From: Lasiosphaeris hirsuta
Lineage: Eukaryota > Ascomycota > Sordariomycetes > Sordariales > Lasiosphaeriaceae
NCBI GenBank assembly: GCA_030549175.1
Contig: JAUKUA010000007.1
Coordinates: forward strand, 3,472,001-3,536,000
Direction of reading: 5' to 3'
DNA length: 64,000 nt
The notes under the pieces were generated by a model. It was not told the DNA's origin, made no database searches, and worked only from the letters and a program-made list of their open reading frames with translations. Shown one piece after another: positions 10,177 through 21,987 of this stretch (within the stretch, counting starts at the first letter, position 1; each line of letters opens with the position of its first letter). Made by a program: the position numbers and the translations under genes.

Positions 10177-13100
10177 ATGGCACCTTCCAAGGCCCCGCAG
10201 GCGCCCTTCTCCAAGGATGAGCGCGTGCTCTGCTTTCACATGGAGATGTTATATGAAGCCAAGATCCTCGACGTGCAGCCCGGCGAGGGCGGCGAGAGCT
10301 GGCAGTACAAAATCCACTACAAAGGCTGGAAGAGCAGCTGGGATGATTGGGTTCCGCAGGACCGCGTGCGCAAGTTCACCGATGAGAACAAGGATCTGGC
10401 CTCGCAGCTTCTGGCTCAGTACAAATCGCTGCAGTCTGGCAAGGCCGCCAAGCAACAGATCAAGAAGGGTGGCGTCGGCGGAGTCGGCGGTGGTGGACGC
10501 GCCGGGGGCGCTGGCGGCTCGGACATGAGCTCAGCCCGTGGCAGTGAAGAGCGGACTGCGGGCGGTATCACGACCCAGAGCGGCCGCGGCCCTCGGAGAG
10601 CGAGAGATTTTGACCTTGAGCATGTAAGTTGTTTTTTTTCTTCATTCTTTTCTTTACGTCTTGCTTCGTCCGGTCGGCCGATTCCGTGTCCCAAGGGGGG
10701 GTGTTGCCGTGTCGTTTCTATGTTGCAAATGACTTGGATGGCTGGGTTGGATTTGCCTTCGCGTATGGGGCGAGTGCCTTTGAAGTATTATTCTCACAAT
10801 CCTCGTAAAGGGGACGGGAGGGGTAAAGGGAAGCTGCCTGGCCGTGAGCGGGCTCGCGTCTCGAGTCCTGGTTCTTCCAGCCGTGTCCAGGACACAGCTC
10901 AGCAGCATCGCCTCGTCAGGAATGGAGGAGACACTTTGGGGAACGAGGTTGAGTTGCCAGATTGGCAATCTTTTGGCGGGCGGGTGCAAGCCTGGCGCAA
11001 GGCGGGTGCACTGAAATGCTCTCGCGGGACAGGTCAATGAAGGTTTATCTGCGATATCTAAGTTTGAGCACCCTAAGCGAAAGGAGCCCCCTACCTTGCC
11101 AACCCGCTGGGCAGAGGGCGAACAGCAGTCTGCTGGTTGGCCAACTTCGTGGTGTTGATCCGAAGGATTTGGTTTTGAAGGACTTGATGTCGAGGGAGAA
11201 AGTGTTCGTGGTCTCGAGGAAGGAGAGCGCGGAGAGCGCGCACCACAGATTAGGGTGATCAATTTTGGCCCAACACTCTCACGCACCTCGCTGGCTCCCC
11301 TGCGAGGTCACAAAAGCGTTACCCCTTGGCGCCGTGCTCGCGGGCTCCTTCTAGTTTCCCCTACTGCCAGAGAAAAGCAGCCCACCACTTCTTCACCCAT
11401 CAACCCGTCACGAACTCGTGAAAACCCACCAACACAAACTTGGACACACGTCTCCTGCGTCCTACAACCTCCCAACCTGCACCTTCACAGGCCTTTTTGC
11501 ACTATCCCTGAGAACAACAATTCACATTCACGGGCTTATTCATTACGAAATCCCAAGAAAGAAAAGTCATATTGGTCAACTTCAGTTGGCTGCTCAACCC
11601 ATCACCCCTCATCACCGAAAAGTCGGCAAAAGATCGCCGGCCACGCATCTCTCGTCCAGCCATCCTCGCCGATTTAGAAGGAAGCCTTCCTTTTATCACA
11701 ATGTGTGGCCCTACTCGAAGTCAGCGGCAGTCGTTGAAGGAGAGGTGCGACGACGAGCCCTTGCCCTTCGACGCCAGCATCGCAGGAGCCCAGGAGTTTG
11801 CGGCCAAAGACATTGAGTATTTCAGAGACGCGCAGTATCTTGACCACCTCACGATGATGCCGCCGAAGAACACGTCCAATCTCTACGTGACGAAGAAGGG
11901 AGAGGCCAATTCCGACGATCGGTACCAGATGCCCAAGCGCCAACATCCCGGCGAGAGCCATCCAAAAATCTTGGCTGCCGAAGCTCGGGGCATATCGACG
12001 GACACGCTCATGATCTACTGGAGAGAGCTTCCCTGCTCTATCAACATCCCTCTTGCTGGTATATCCCGGGATGCTCGTCTTGCAGATGCCGCCGCTCGCC
12101 TAGCTGGCGCCAGTACGGTCGGCAGCAGCCCAGCCAGCACCAGCCAGGGCAGCACCAGTTGGAGTGGCACCGGCTCCCTGCCGGACAGCTCTCCGTTGAG
12201 CAAGTCCTCGTCGGCCATAGCACGGGCCAGACGAGGGCGGAAGGTCAAGTGGCGCCAAGCCGCCCAGACCGCGGCGGAGGTTGAGGTTGTTGCTGCGCCG
12301 ATTGTCGCCGCGCCAGCCGTCGTTGCCCCGGCTGTCGTCGAGTCTGTGGTGACTCCCTTCAGCTCGCCCGCCCAGAGTGTACGTTTCGAACAGGTTCTAT
12401 AGGCAAGCCTGCCGTCTGAGTCATTCTGGTTGCGAATTTTCCTATCATGACTTTGGATTAATTAGAGATACTTGTTCGAGTGGACAGTGTCCAACCCTTA
12501 TCATTTTGTCCTCTCCGCGCCTTCCCCACACCTCCAGCGTCTGGCCTAGTGGGCTCCGGCGTTTTGCTCCCTTCCGTTTTTCTTGGCACAAATTCAAATT
12601 GCAGTTGATCACAAGGCTGCAAGCAAGCATACTTGACCGTTGTAGAGCGATACTAATAGTTCGCATAGGAGGATAACTTTCACAATCGGCCATCGATCAA
12701 GATTCCGATGCCAGACCACCTCAAGGCGATGCTTGTTGACGACTGGGAGAACGTCACCAAGAACCAGCAGCTTGTCCCTCTTCCCCATGTGCATCCCTTC
12801 GACGAGATCATGGGCGATTATCTCGAATATGAGCGCCCCAACCGCGAGGCGGGCTCTGCTTCCATGGAGATTCTGGAGGAGACGATGGCTGGCCTGCGGG
12901 CGTACTTCGACAAGGCGGTTGGACGTATTCTGCTTTACAGGTATGTTGTATATGCTTATCTTTTCTACATCTATCAGCTAACCTCGCTGTAATCAGATTT
13001 GAGCGCGCCCAGTACAACGAGCTATACCACCAGTGGCACTCGGGCGCAGATAATGCGCACAAGAGTGCTTGCGATACGTACGGAGCAGAGCATCTTGCTC

Positions 13101-13334
13101 GCCTTCTTGGTCAGTACTGACGCATGGCTTCCTGCTTTGATCCTGAGCTAATAGTATCCAGTGTCCCTCCCTGAACTCATCGCCCAGACGAACATGGATC
13201 AGCAGTCCGTGAATCGTCTCCGCGAGGAGGTCACCAAGTTCACAAGCTGGCTCGGCCGACACGCCATCAAGTATTTTGTCAGCGAGTATGAGACTCCTAG
13301 CCAGGAGTACATCGATCAGGCCAGAAACGTCTAG
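10177..13334 (+). CDS. EAF3: Chromatin modification-related protein EAF3/MRG15
   Basis: A shared subunit of the NuA4 acetyltransferase and the Rpd3S deacetylase that reads H3K36 methylation. Exons: 10177-10623, 12669-12940, 12997-13109 and 13162-13334, giving 334 residues. The chromodomain is at about 10-70, with YEAKILDV, YKIHYKGWKSSWDDWVP and its aromatic cage. A Gly-rich linker (about 95-120) follows, then the MRG domain from about 155, starting HNRPSIKIPMPDHLKAMLVD and ending FVSEYETPSQEYIDQ. Exon 1 ends at a perfect gtaagt, and the next exon that continues the protein starts only at 12669, after CTAAT and CATAG. The first intron is therefore 2,045 nt, far longer than the other introns here, and it contains another ORF at 11701-12402. 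The joined sequence DLEH-EDNFHNRPS is smooth, so no coding exon seems to be missing. Confidence 0.9.
11701..12402 (+). CDS. Hypothetical protein nested in EAF3 intron 1
   Basis: An intronless ORF of 233 codons on the same strand as its host gene. The ATG has a good context (CACAATG) and is preceded by several hundred nt of pyrimidine-rich sequence resembling a fungal 5' leader. No domain is recognised. Residues 1-100 are of normal complexity (mixed acidic and basic, DIEYFRDAQYLDHLTMMPPK). Residues 128-165 are Ser/Thr/Gly-rich, then comes a basic patch ARARRGRKVKWR (about 174-185) and an Ala/Val/Pro repeat near 190-215. No signal peptide or membrane segment is seen. A real nested gene is the favoured reading because ORF, context and intron length agree. 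It could instead be an alternative internal exon region or a chance ORF in GC-rich sequence. Confidence 0.5.
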   Translation: MCGPTRSQRQSLKERCDDEPLPFDASIAGAQEFAAKDIEYFRDAQYLDHLTMMPPKNTSNLYVTKKGEANSDDRYQMPKRQHPGESHPKILAAEARGISTDTLMIYWRELPCSINIPLAGISRDARLADAAARLAGASTVGSSPASTSQGSTSWSGTGSLPDSSPLSKSSSAIARARRGRKVKWRQAAQTAAEVEVVAAPIVAAPAVVAPAVVESVVTPFSSPAQSVRFEQVL

Positions 13335-14211
13335 TCTTGAAGACTAGAGACTGCGTACGATTTGCTTATGGGAGATGGTTTTTGGTTGGCCCATTACCTC
13401 ACGAGCACCTCTAGTTCATTTAGAGGCATTGTCTTATGGCCGACAGTACCACATTAGGTGACGTGACCCATTGGGCAGCACGACCTCACCAAGCAGCAAA
13501 TGATAGCATCGACATGTTTTTCTCGACACGGCATTTCTCTACGAACTAGCTGCACATCTTCTCCAACCCGGCATTTATTTTACAGAGGCAACCGTTCTCT
13601 CTGATGGACCGACGATGGACACGCAGCATTTGTTTCCCGACTTTTGCAAACACCCCACCCTAGCAGTGCTTCTTTGGAGCATGGAAAGTCATATGGATGG
13701 ATATTACCCTCTTGCGAATGGGGCGGAATGGAGCACGGCAATCGGTTAAGGAAAAGCGCAAAGGCTCTCCGGAACCTTTTCGATCAGGAAGTACTTGGGA
13801 TCAGGAAGGATGGTTATGGATACACGGATTCTCAGCAGCTGTCTTGTTTCTGGAACTGGTTATGGCAGAGAGAAAGATCCTAATCCCCTTGGTCTGTATA
13901 GTTTTTTAGTTTGTTGCTCCGATATTTAGCGGATCTGGTAGATGCGCCCTGTACCCGGCCGGACTCTCACCGGCAGTAGATCTGGGACAAAGGAGCGCTT
14001 GTAACGTTGAGACCTTTTGCAGCTTTGGGACCTCTTGGTGGCCTAGAGGATTTGTTTCTTCTCCCCCTTGTGACATTGTCTTTCACAATACTATACAATA
14101 GCTTACAACACACGGAAATACTGGCTTACTTTGAGCCAGAGCCGTATAATCCCCCCGTTTTCGTAGAGATCCCGTCATTTATTGGTCTTTTTGCCGTTTC
14201 CTCGCCCTCTC
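13335..14211. other. Gene-less stretch between EAF3 and MRPL33
   Basis: 877 nt between two convergent 3' ends. Nothing convincing is seen; the open frames near 13640-13910 are short and featureless. Confidence 0.5.
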
Positions 14212-14511
14212 TCAGTTCATATCCCGCCCTCCCCCCCCCCGCCGCGCCATAACCTCCTTCCCCCTCTTCTCCACCCAGAACCCCGGCGCAAACTGCCGCT
14301 CCGCCTTGACCTCGGCATCCGTCTTGGGAGCATCCACCTCCTGCACCCGCACCAGCTCCTTGACCTTCATGATCATGCCCGCAAAGTCCTGCGAGACGGG
14401 GTGGAAGACGGTCTGGGACCGCCGGCGCAGGCCCAGCGCCGCGAGCACGCCCCGCGTGCGCTCCGGCAGGCCGATGGCCGAGCGGTGCAGGGTGATGCGG
14501 AACCAGGACAT
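14212..14511 (-). CDS. MRPL33: Mitochondrial large-subunit ribosomal protein uL30m
   Basis: A component of the mitochondrial 54S subunit. It is a single exon of 99 residues, about the length of fungal MRPL33. The N-terminus [19 protein letters not shown] followed by [11 protein letters not shown] is the uL30 core: a beta strand, then the RS-IGLP motif. The [20 protein letters not shown] region completes the domain. No cleavable presequence is evident, as is usual for this protein. The ATG at 14511 begins the domain directly. It is read toward EAF3 and lies 717 nt from the end of ACL1. Confidence 0.92.
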   Translation of the reverse strand: MSWFRITLHRSAIGLPERTRGVLAALGLRRRSQTVFHPVSQDFAGMIMKVKELVRVQEVDAPKTDAEVKAERQFAPGFWVEKRGKEVMARRGGGGRDMN

Positions 14512-15228
14512 GGTTGGTTGTGTTTGTGTGCGTGTGAGTGAGATGTCGGATGGGTTTGGATCGTTTCGTCGTCGCGCTGGGGGGAGGGGGATTGTTAGCT
14601 CTCGGAGGATTTGCGGAGAGGGTAGAGAGAGGGCTGCATACCCAATTGACAGCAGTGCGGGAGTGGGCGTGGTGGGATGGCTGTGGTGTTGGGCGTCTTC
14701 AACCCGCCGCCAAAAGTTGGGGATGCGATGCTGGGCTTCGGCGGTTGACGGTTGACGCGAGGGTCAAAATATTCTGCCGACCCCGACCGCCCTAAAGTGT
14801 TGGGTCAATCCCGCTGGCGATGCTGCATGGCGAGACCCACACAAGCTCCATTGGATCTGGCATGGCATTGGCATGGCATTGCATCAAGACATCCAACAGC
14901 TGCACAACTAAATGCGGGTCTGGTGATCAACAACCCGTTTCTTCACTTTACATGCGGGGAGACATTGCCCAACAAAACAATGTATTATTTTCCGCGGTTC
15001 AATGGCACATAATATCATCTTCGTATACGTCTCAAATTAGTGCTTGTTTCTATATCCCTGTCTTACAGCTCGAATGCGCTGGCGACTACCTCTACCCGCT
15101 CCCGAGAAATCATGATGTCGCACTTGGAACCCAGGAATCTTCATGTGGGCCTGACCCAATCCTGAAGTACCATCTATCATCGGATATACGCGCAACCAAC
15201 CCTACACCCCCATTCAAGACCATCTCCC
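14512..15228. other. Intergenic region MRPL33 to ACL1
   Basis: 717 nt holding the MRPL33 promoter and the ACL1 3' region. No additional gene is supported. Confidence 0.45.
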
Positions 15229-17291
15229 TTAGATCTGAACCTCCACGCGGCCCTCAGCACCCGGCGGGCCGTTCTGCTGCAGGCTGGGAAGGAGGTACGT
15301 GATATCATCCCAAGGATGGCGGTAGAGACCAGTGCGCAGTCTCTTCTGGTCTAGGTAATGGGCGATCAGACCAATGCTGCGGCCGAGCACGAACAGACCG
15401 TTGAGCACCCCCATAGCAAGGTAGTCCTCGGCCTCCTCGGGGCTAAAAGCACCGCAGTTCCGTACCAAATCCACAAAGCACACGGCAATGCAGCCGTCGA
15501 CGTTGAGGATCAGGTTGTCCTTCTTGGATGTGGTGACAGACTCGACAGCCAGGGCATAATCGAGCAGCTTGTGGCTGGGGAACTTGGCCTTGACATACTC
15601 CTTCACAAGCTCCACACGCAGATCGGGGTTGTTCCGCGACTTGACACGGTGGCCAATACCGGGAATGAGCTTGTTCTGCTTGCGCATCGTGTCGACGAAC
15701 TCGCGCGGGCTGAGGCCCTTGTCGAAGGCCTTGGTGAACTCCTCGGCGGCGCCGTCAAGGGCACCACCGAAACGCGAACCAATTGTGAGCAGACCACTGA
15801 CCAATGCGCTGATCAGATCCTTGCCGGCACGGGTGGTGATGATGGTGTTCATGGCGCCAGACACAGCCGGGCCGTGATCGGCCGTCAGCATGAGCACCAT
15901 CTCGAGGAACTTAGAAGCATATTGAGGCAGGCGGCGGCGGAACCACAGCAGTGACATGACACCACCGATGCCGATATCCTCGCGGAACACGTCCGAAATG
16001 GGCATGCCGGCATAGAGAAGCTCCTGGCCACGGTCGTCTGAGATCGTGGAGATGAAGGCAGCGGGCTTGCGGATGAGGCCGAGCTCCTGAGCCCACGAGT
16101 AATCAATGGGGATCTTGGGAACGACAGGCTCCGGCTGGGGCTTGATGGTGCCAGCCTTGACGAGCTTATCGTAGACCGACTTGAGGACAGCGGGCATGTC
16201 CTCGAATGTGTCAGGTACATAGAAGCCAGCGTCGCGCATGCTCTTGTTCTTGGTGGCAGCCGTCTCGAGCTGCGAGTTGGCGAAAGAACCAGCGTGGCCG
16301 AACTGGACCTCGGTCTTGAACATGCTGGCGCAAGTACCGATGGCCCACGCGACAATGGGCTTGGTGATAATGCCCTCCTTAACAGCCTCAATCACCTTGT
16401 ACTCCTCAACACCACCGACCTCACCAAGAAGGACCAAGATCTTGCATCCGGGATCAGCCTGGTACCGGAGAAGATGGTCGATAAAGGTGGTTCCCGGGTA
16501 TCTGTCACCACCAATAGCAACACCCTCATAGACACCGTCTGTGGTCTGCGAGATGATGTTATTGAGCTCGTTGGACATACCTCCAGACTTGGAGACATAG
16601 CCGACGGAGCCGGGGCGGTAGAGCTTGGAGGCAACAATGTTGTCCATCATGCCACCAGTGTTACCAATCTTGAAGCAGCCGGGCTTGATGCCACCGACAG
16701 TGGCGGGGCCAATAATGGTGATGCCCTTCTTCTTGGCGATGTGCGCAATCTCACGAGCACGCTGCAAACAACGAGGTCAGCAATTGAACGGTTACACACA
16801 AGGCACTGGCTCAGGCTTACACGCTCGGGGACACCCTCAGCAATGATGGCAATCGTCTTGATCTGGGGGTACTCCATAAGCTCGAGAGTGGAGCTGTAGA
16901 CACTGCGCGACGAAGCAAAGTTGACGACCATGTCGACATCTGGGTGCTTGGCCACGGCCTTGTCAACCTGCTGGTACACAGGGAGCAGCGTCTCGCTGGT
17001 GCCCCAGTACATCTTGCTGACGAACTGGCCGCCGAATGTGTAGATAATGCCGGCGACCGAGGGCGTCGTCCGCTTGCAGATGAAGTCGAAATCGAGCATG
17101 CCCTGGACAGCGCGGGGCTGCAGGCCGTACACGAGACATCTCGTCTTGTTGTTGAACAGAGCGTGAGCGGGCAGAGGGCTCAGCGGGCGGCTGGGAGCAG
17201 CGAAGCGGCGGATGTTATCGTTGGCCGACAGGCCGGGAGCAGCATCGGAGCCATTGGCACCGTTTGAGGTGGAAGCAGCGGGAGCAGGCAT
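15229..17291 (-). CDS. ACL1: ATP-citrate lyase subunit 1 (catalytic, citrate-synthase-like subunit)
   Basis: Together with ACL2 it cleaves cytosolic citrate with ATP and CoA to acetyl-CoA and oxaloacetate, feeding lipid synthesis and protein acetylation. Two exons (16821-17291 and 15229-16761, intron 16762-16820) give 667 residues, collinear with the C-terminal part of the single-chain animal enzyme. The phospho-histidine loop QFGHAGSFA places the catalytic His at residue 313. The CoA-binding fold precedes it, and the C-terminal citrate-synthase homology domain includes [18 protein letters not shown] and [14 protein letters not shown]. The start at 17291 precedes a short Ala/Ser-rich leader typical of the fungal protein. 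The gene is divergent from ACL2 across 2.6 kb, an arrangement known in other filamentous ascomycetes. Confidence 0.96.
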
Positions 17292-19925
17292 CGTGAGTGA
17301 AGCGATGGACGTAATACTCGCCAGAAGACGTCTTGGAATGTGAAGAGGAGAGGCCGGGAGGGTGGAAATTCGAAGGTCGGCAGTCGAGGAGGTCAGGTCC
17401 AAAAGGCAGAGGAGCGAGACCGGGTGGTATGGTTTGAAATGGCCGAGGGGGGGAGGGGGGAGGGGGGAGCTGGTGGAGATGTGGAAAGACCCTTCTATTT
17501 TCGTCGGGGGGGGTGGTGGGAAGGCACCAAGAGCAGGACTGAGGGGTGGGTGCGGTGAGGGTGCTGCACAGCGAATTCGGTTCAAGAAAGTTAGCTAGCG
17601 AATGCCTCTCTGCACGACAGCATTAGACAGGGGATCCGGGAAAGTCAAGGACTCCAGTCGAGGTGCGCCGTCTCCAGAATCAATCTTGCTGGAATCCCCA
17701 AGAAATGTTGCGCCCGCTAATTGGGCCGGCAGCCAGTGGGCGTGGGTCAACATCCAACAAACCGCAACAAGAGCAAAAAAAGTTCCCCAACTCTTTTCTG
17801 GACCCTTGTCCGATCGCCTAGCGGACTTCCATCAATCCACGCCATGCTGGACACCAGTGCGCTGACAGCCCGCCCACAGCCCGCCGGACCCCACTGGTCT
17901 TGGCGGATGATGTACAGGTACATCGTACCCCTCGCGGGGGTGTCCCACCATCTTTTCGTCTCATCCGAGCTCCATTGCGCTCCATCGCTGGGCGCTGTGC
18001 CGCCCCTGGCCTAAGCCCGACATTCCAAAAAAGTGATTTCTCGCGTGAGCCACCCTGGGTGTGGTGCCGGCAGCGAGCCACTCGATGCAGTCAACACTTG
18101 CGACGATAGCCCAAGCACGGCAGCAGCACATGGACTCCTACATCAGCACAGCAGGAGGGATCTTCCCCGGCCAGGGACACCCGTCGCCATGACACCGGAC
18201 GACCGCTGGACAACGACTGGACAACCACGCGACCACTGAGCTCCGGCTGGGCTGCGGTGGGAGTTCGCTGCGGTGCGGCCTTGCGGCTTGTGAATCGAGC
18301 ACCTGTAGGGAGAATAGGCACTCGGCTTTGCCCGCGTAACACACTTTCCACACCTTAAATTAGGCTTCGTAATGTCATGTCAGATGTAAGAATGCGGCGG
18401 CAGAAGCGACGGCAATGACGGGCAAAACGGGGCCGAAGCGGCCCGTCGCAGCGAGACGACGTGATGGCCACGATGATACCCGAAGACCACTCTGTCTTCG
18501 AAGTCTAAGTGAGAGTGGCATATGGAGGCGGAAGCCGTGAATGCGGCGCGCGTGAAAATCGAATGCAAATCGAATGCACTGCAAACAAACCCGAGCAATT
18601 CGGCCCAGGCAATCCAGAACCCATTCATCGATCGAATCTCCCGTCGGGCAACCCATGCGTGCCATGTTTCCACTCCCTTGCAGGAAGTGTTGATTGATGG
18701 AGTATTTGATTCCCCCGATCAATGGCCCGGAACGCCATCCCCGGAGTTGAGAGGATGGCCGTCTCGGGGCCCGACACCTGTCACCGTACCCAACCTGGCA
18801 GACTAGAGGAAAAGGAAATGATAGAGAAGCAAAGAGAAGCGCAAAGACGGACTGATAACCGTTGAGACAGAGAATGGGCGCGCAACCACCCTCGGCCCTC
18901 ATTTGGCTGGGTGGTCCGTCGCACTCCATGTGCGGCAGCGGATCATCCCCAATTCACTCTCCGTCTGACCCTGACGGAGGTGGCAGGTAAGGAATGGCAA
19001 GCTGAGGGTTAAGCCGCTGCTGCGCCAGCAACAGTAGAGTAAATCGGGCATCAGCCTGGCAGGGCACGAAAAGCTGCCGAGCGACCCAAAAACTCCCATC
19101 TGCACACCTGGCTGGAGCGCATGAACCAGACAGAATAGAGGAGCGCGATGCACATCGTACAGCGCATTCACCGGAACTCGGGTGCTTTTGCCAGTAAATC
19201 CATCGAGTCAATTGACTCTAGCCATCCACGGACGGCAGACGACAACAGGGCCGTAATACAAAATCTCCAGTTTTTTTTTTGGAGCCCCCCTTTTGGCGGG
19301 ATTGCACCATTCCTTTCAGATGCCAGGGGTGGCTTGCATGGCGAGGAAGCAATGAGGTACCGGTACTTTGGAGACCAGACCGCCCCTCGTGTGCCCCAAG
19401 CAAATCGCCCCGCTTGGATCAACCCCAAAGCTTTTCAGTGGACGGACACCGGGTACCTTTTTCTGGCCCTCCCCCAACACACAGAGGCGCTACTGCTGTC
19501 TCTTACCGCTAAGTAGCTGTGGAGGGTTCATTGCATTGCCAGAGGCCGAACTTTTTGTTGCTGGAGCCGATCCTCGTTCTCGTCCTCGTCCCCGTCTGTC
19601 TCCGTCTTTTTCGAAAGGGCAACTCTCTCCTCTCTTTCATCCCCGCCTTCCCAATCTCGAGACTTCTCGAACTGTTTGCTGCTCTGTAACCCCTCGCCGG
19701 ATTCCAGCTCAAAAGGTAACAACACTGCGCGCCCCGTTGGCATTGAGCACTGAGCATCACCATCCCACTTGGGACATCCCCCCCGCAGCCAGCGAGCTTT
19801 CGCATGACCCTCCACCAGACCAGCACTGCAGTCCCAAAAACCACGATTCTAACTTTGGGAAATATAGAGGAAGAATAAGACAAAGAACGCCGCTTCACTT
19901 ACCATCCTATTTTTGAACCGCCAAC
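17292..19925. promoter_or_regulatory. Bidirectional promoter region of ACL1 and ACL2
   Basis: 2,634 nt between two start codons whose products form one enzyme. No coding gene is supported. The ACL1 side has a strongly purine-rich stretch on the + strand (about 17430-17560, G runs). The ACL2 side has CT-rich leader sequence from about 19560. The length leaves room for shared carbon-source control, but no specific site can be assigned from the sequence alone. Confidence 0.55.
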
Positions 19926-21987
19926 ATGTCTGCGAAGAGCATTCTCGAGGCCGACGGCAAGGCCATCCTCAACTACCACCTTACGCGCGCCCCGGTGATC
20001 AAGCCGAGCCCGCTCCCGAAGCCGTCCAAGCACAACGCTCCCCCCAGACTGGCCTCGCTCTACTTCCCTGAGGACGCCAACGTTGAGGACATCCTTGACC
20101 AGGCCGAGATCACATACCCGTGGCTGCTGCACGCCGGCGCCAAGTTCGTCGCAAAGCCTGATCAGCTCATTAAGCGTAGAGGCAAGAGCGGCCTGCTCGC
20201 CCTCAACAAGGAGTGGCCCGAGGCGAGAGCCTGGGTTGCCGCGCGCGCCGGTAAGGCCCAGAAGGTCGAGCACACAGAGGGCGTCCTCCGCCAATTCCTC
20301 GTCGAGCCCTTCGTACCGCACCCAGCCAACACTGAGTACTACATCAATGTACGTGTTGCAGCGCTGATTCGTGTCAATCCGTAATGAATGCTGACTCTGT
20401 TTCCAGATCAACTCTGTCCGTGATGTAAGTAAATAAAATTTTCTTCGGTCGTCGTCTCGAAAGGGTGAGATGATGCAGCTGGTGAAGAGCGCTATGAGGG
20501 AGACAAGAACCGCATGCAAGTGCAATGCGGAGATTGGACATAGCAACACTCGAGAATTGGAAAGAGAGAAAAAGCAGGCCAAGGCCTGAGCAGCGGGACT
20601 CTCCTGTGTTTTATACAGGAGAGAGTATACCCGCTGCGCGAATTGGCCGTGCAACGGGGGTTTTTGTGTCGTGCGGTCGTGCGGTTTGTGAAGCTACCGA
20701 GCCGACGGACGAACGGAGGCTAAACCGCATTCCGATGTGGACCTCGAGCGGTGAGACGGTATTCGCACGATTCGCACGTCCAGCCGCGCCTCGTGCATCA
20801 GCCAGCCCCCAAACACGCACCAGACAGGACCCTGCCATAACCCTGTTATGTCCCTGTTGTGAAATGTCTTAGTTTGGCGTCCCCCTTGCTAACTTGGCTT
20901 CCAGGGCGACTGGATTCTCTTCACCCACGAGGGTGGTGTTGATGTCGGTGATGTCGATGCAAAGGCCGAGAAGATCCTCATCCCAGTCGATCTCGCCCAG
21001 TACCCGTCCAACGAGGAGATTGCCAGCGCTCTTCTGAAGAAGGTGCCTGCCGGCCTCCACAATGTGTTGGTCGATTTCAGTATGTCTCAACTACCAATGC
21101 ATCCTTCTTAGACCATTCACTGACCATAGTTTCCAGTTACCCGCCTCTATGCCGTCTACGTGGACTGCCAATTCACCTACCTCGAGATCAACCCCCTGGT
21201 TGTCGTCCCTAACGAGGATGCCACCTCTGCTGCTGTCTACTTCCTCGATCTTGCTGCCAAGCTCGATCAAACAGCCGACTTCGAGTGCGGTGTGAAGTGG
21301 GCCATCGCGAGATCCCCTGCTGCCCTAGGCATCACCGCTGCTGCTAGCGCAAACGGCACCGTTAGCATTGATGCTGGCCCGCCCATCGAGTTCCCTGCCC
21401 CCTTCGGCCGTGAGCTCACTAAGGAGGAGGCTTATATCGCCGAGTTGGACGCCAAGACGGGTGCTTCCCTCAAGCTCACTGTCCTCAACCCCAACGGCCG
21501 TATTTGGACCCTCGTCGCCGGTGGTGGTGCTTCGGTTGTCTACGCTGATGCCATTGCCTCAGCTGGTTTTGCCGACGAGCTGGCCAACTATGGCGAGTAT
21601 TCTGGCGCTCCCACCGAGTCGCAGACGTACCACTATGCCCGCACTGTGCTCGACCTTATGCTCCGCGCGCCCGTGACCGAGGCTGGCAAGGTCCTGTTCA
21701 TCGGCGGTGGTATTGCCAACTTCACCAACGTTGCCAGCACCTTCAAGGGTGTCATCAAGGCACTCCGCGAGTATGCCAAGGCGCTCGACGAGCACAAGGT
21801 GCAGATCTGGGTGCGTCGTGCTGGCCCCAACTATCAGGAGGGTCTCAAGAACCTCAAGGCCGCTACCCAGGAGCTCGGCCTCAACGCCAAGATCTTTGGC
21901 CCCGAGATGCACGTCAGTGGCATCGTACCCCTGGCGCTGGTCCCCGGCAAGTGGGAGGAGAGCAAGGCGGTGGAGTTCCAGGCTTAG
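19926..21987 (+). CDS. ACL2: ATP-citrate lyase subunit 2 (ATP-grasp / citrate-binding subunit)
   Basis: Partner of ACL1; collinear with the N-terminal part of the animal enzyme, providing the ATP-grasp and citrate-binding domains. Exons: 19926-20348, 20407-20424, 20905-21079 and 21137-21987, giving 488 residues. Exon 2 is a microexon of exactly 18 nt encoding INSVRD. It is needed to join ANTEYYIN to [18 protein letters not shown], a conserved ATP-grasp strand. Intron 2 is 480 nt, long for this genome, and ends in TGCTAACTTGGCTTCCAG. The [17 protein letters not shown] block and the citrate-binding [10 protein letters not shown] and [16 protein letters not shown] loops are intact. The start at 19926 gives the expected N-terminus [15 protein letters not shown]. 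Confidence 0.95.

Noticed and set aside
10177..11040. EAF3 exon 1 read on to a stop at 11040 as a short isoform
   Set aside because: The sequence after the gtaagt donor at 10624 has no MRG-like features, and the joined exons restore the family protein. A retained-intron form is possible but unsupported.
13644..13909. Small ORFs between EAF3 and MRPL33
   Set aside because: Two overlapping short frames with no features, in the 3' flanks of convergent genes.
19899..20654. 251-codon minus-strand frame over ACL2 exons 1-2
   Set aside because: Antisense to a conserved gene and crosses its intron boundaries.
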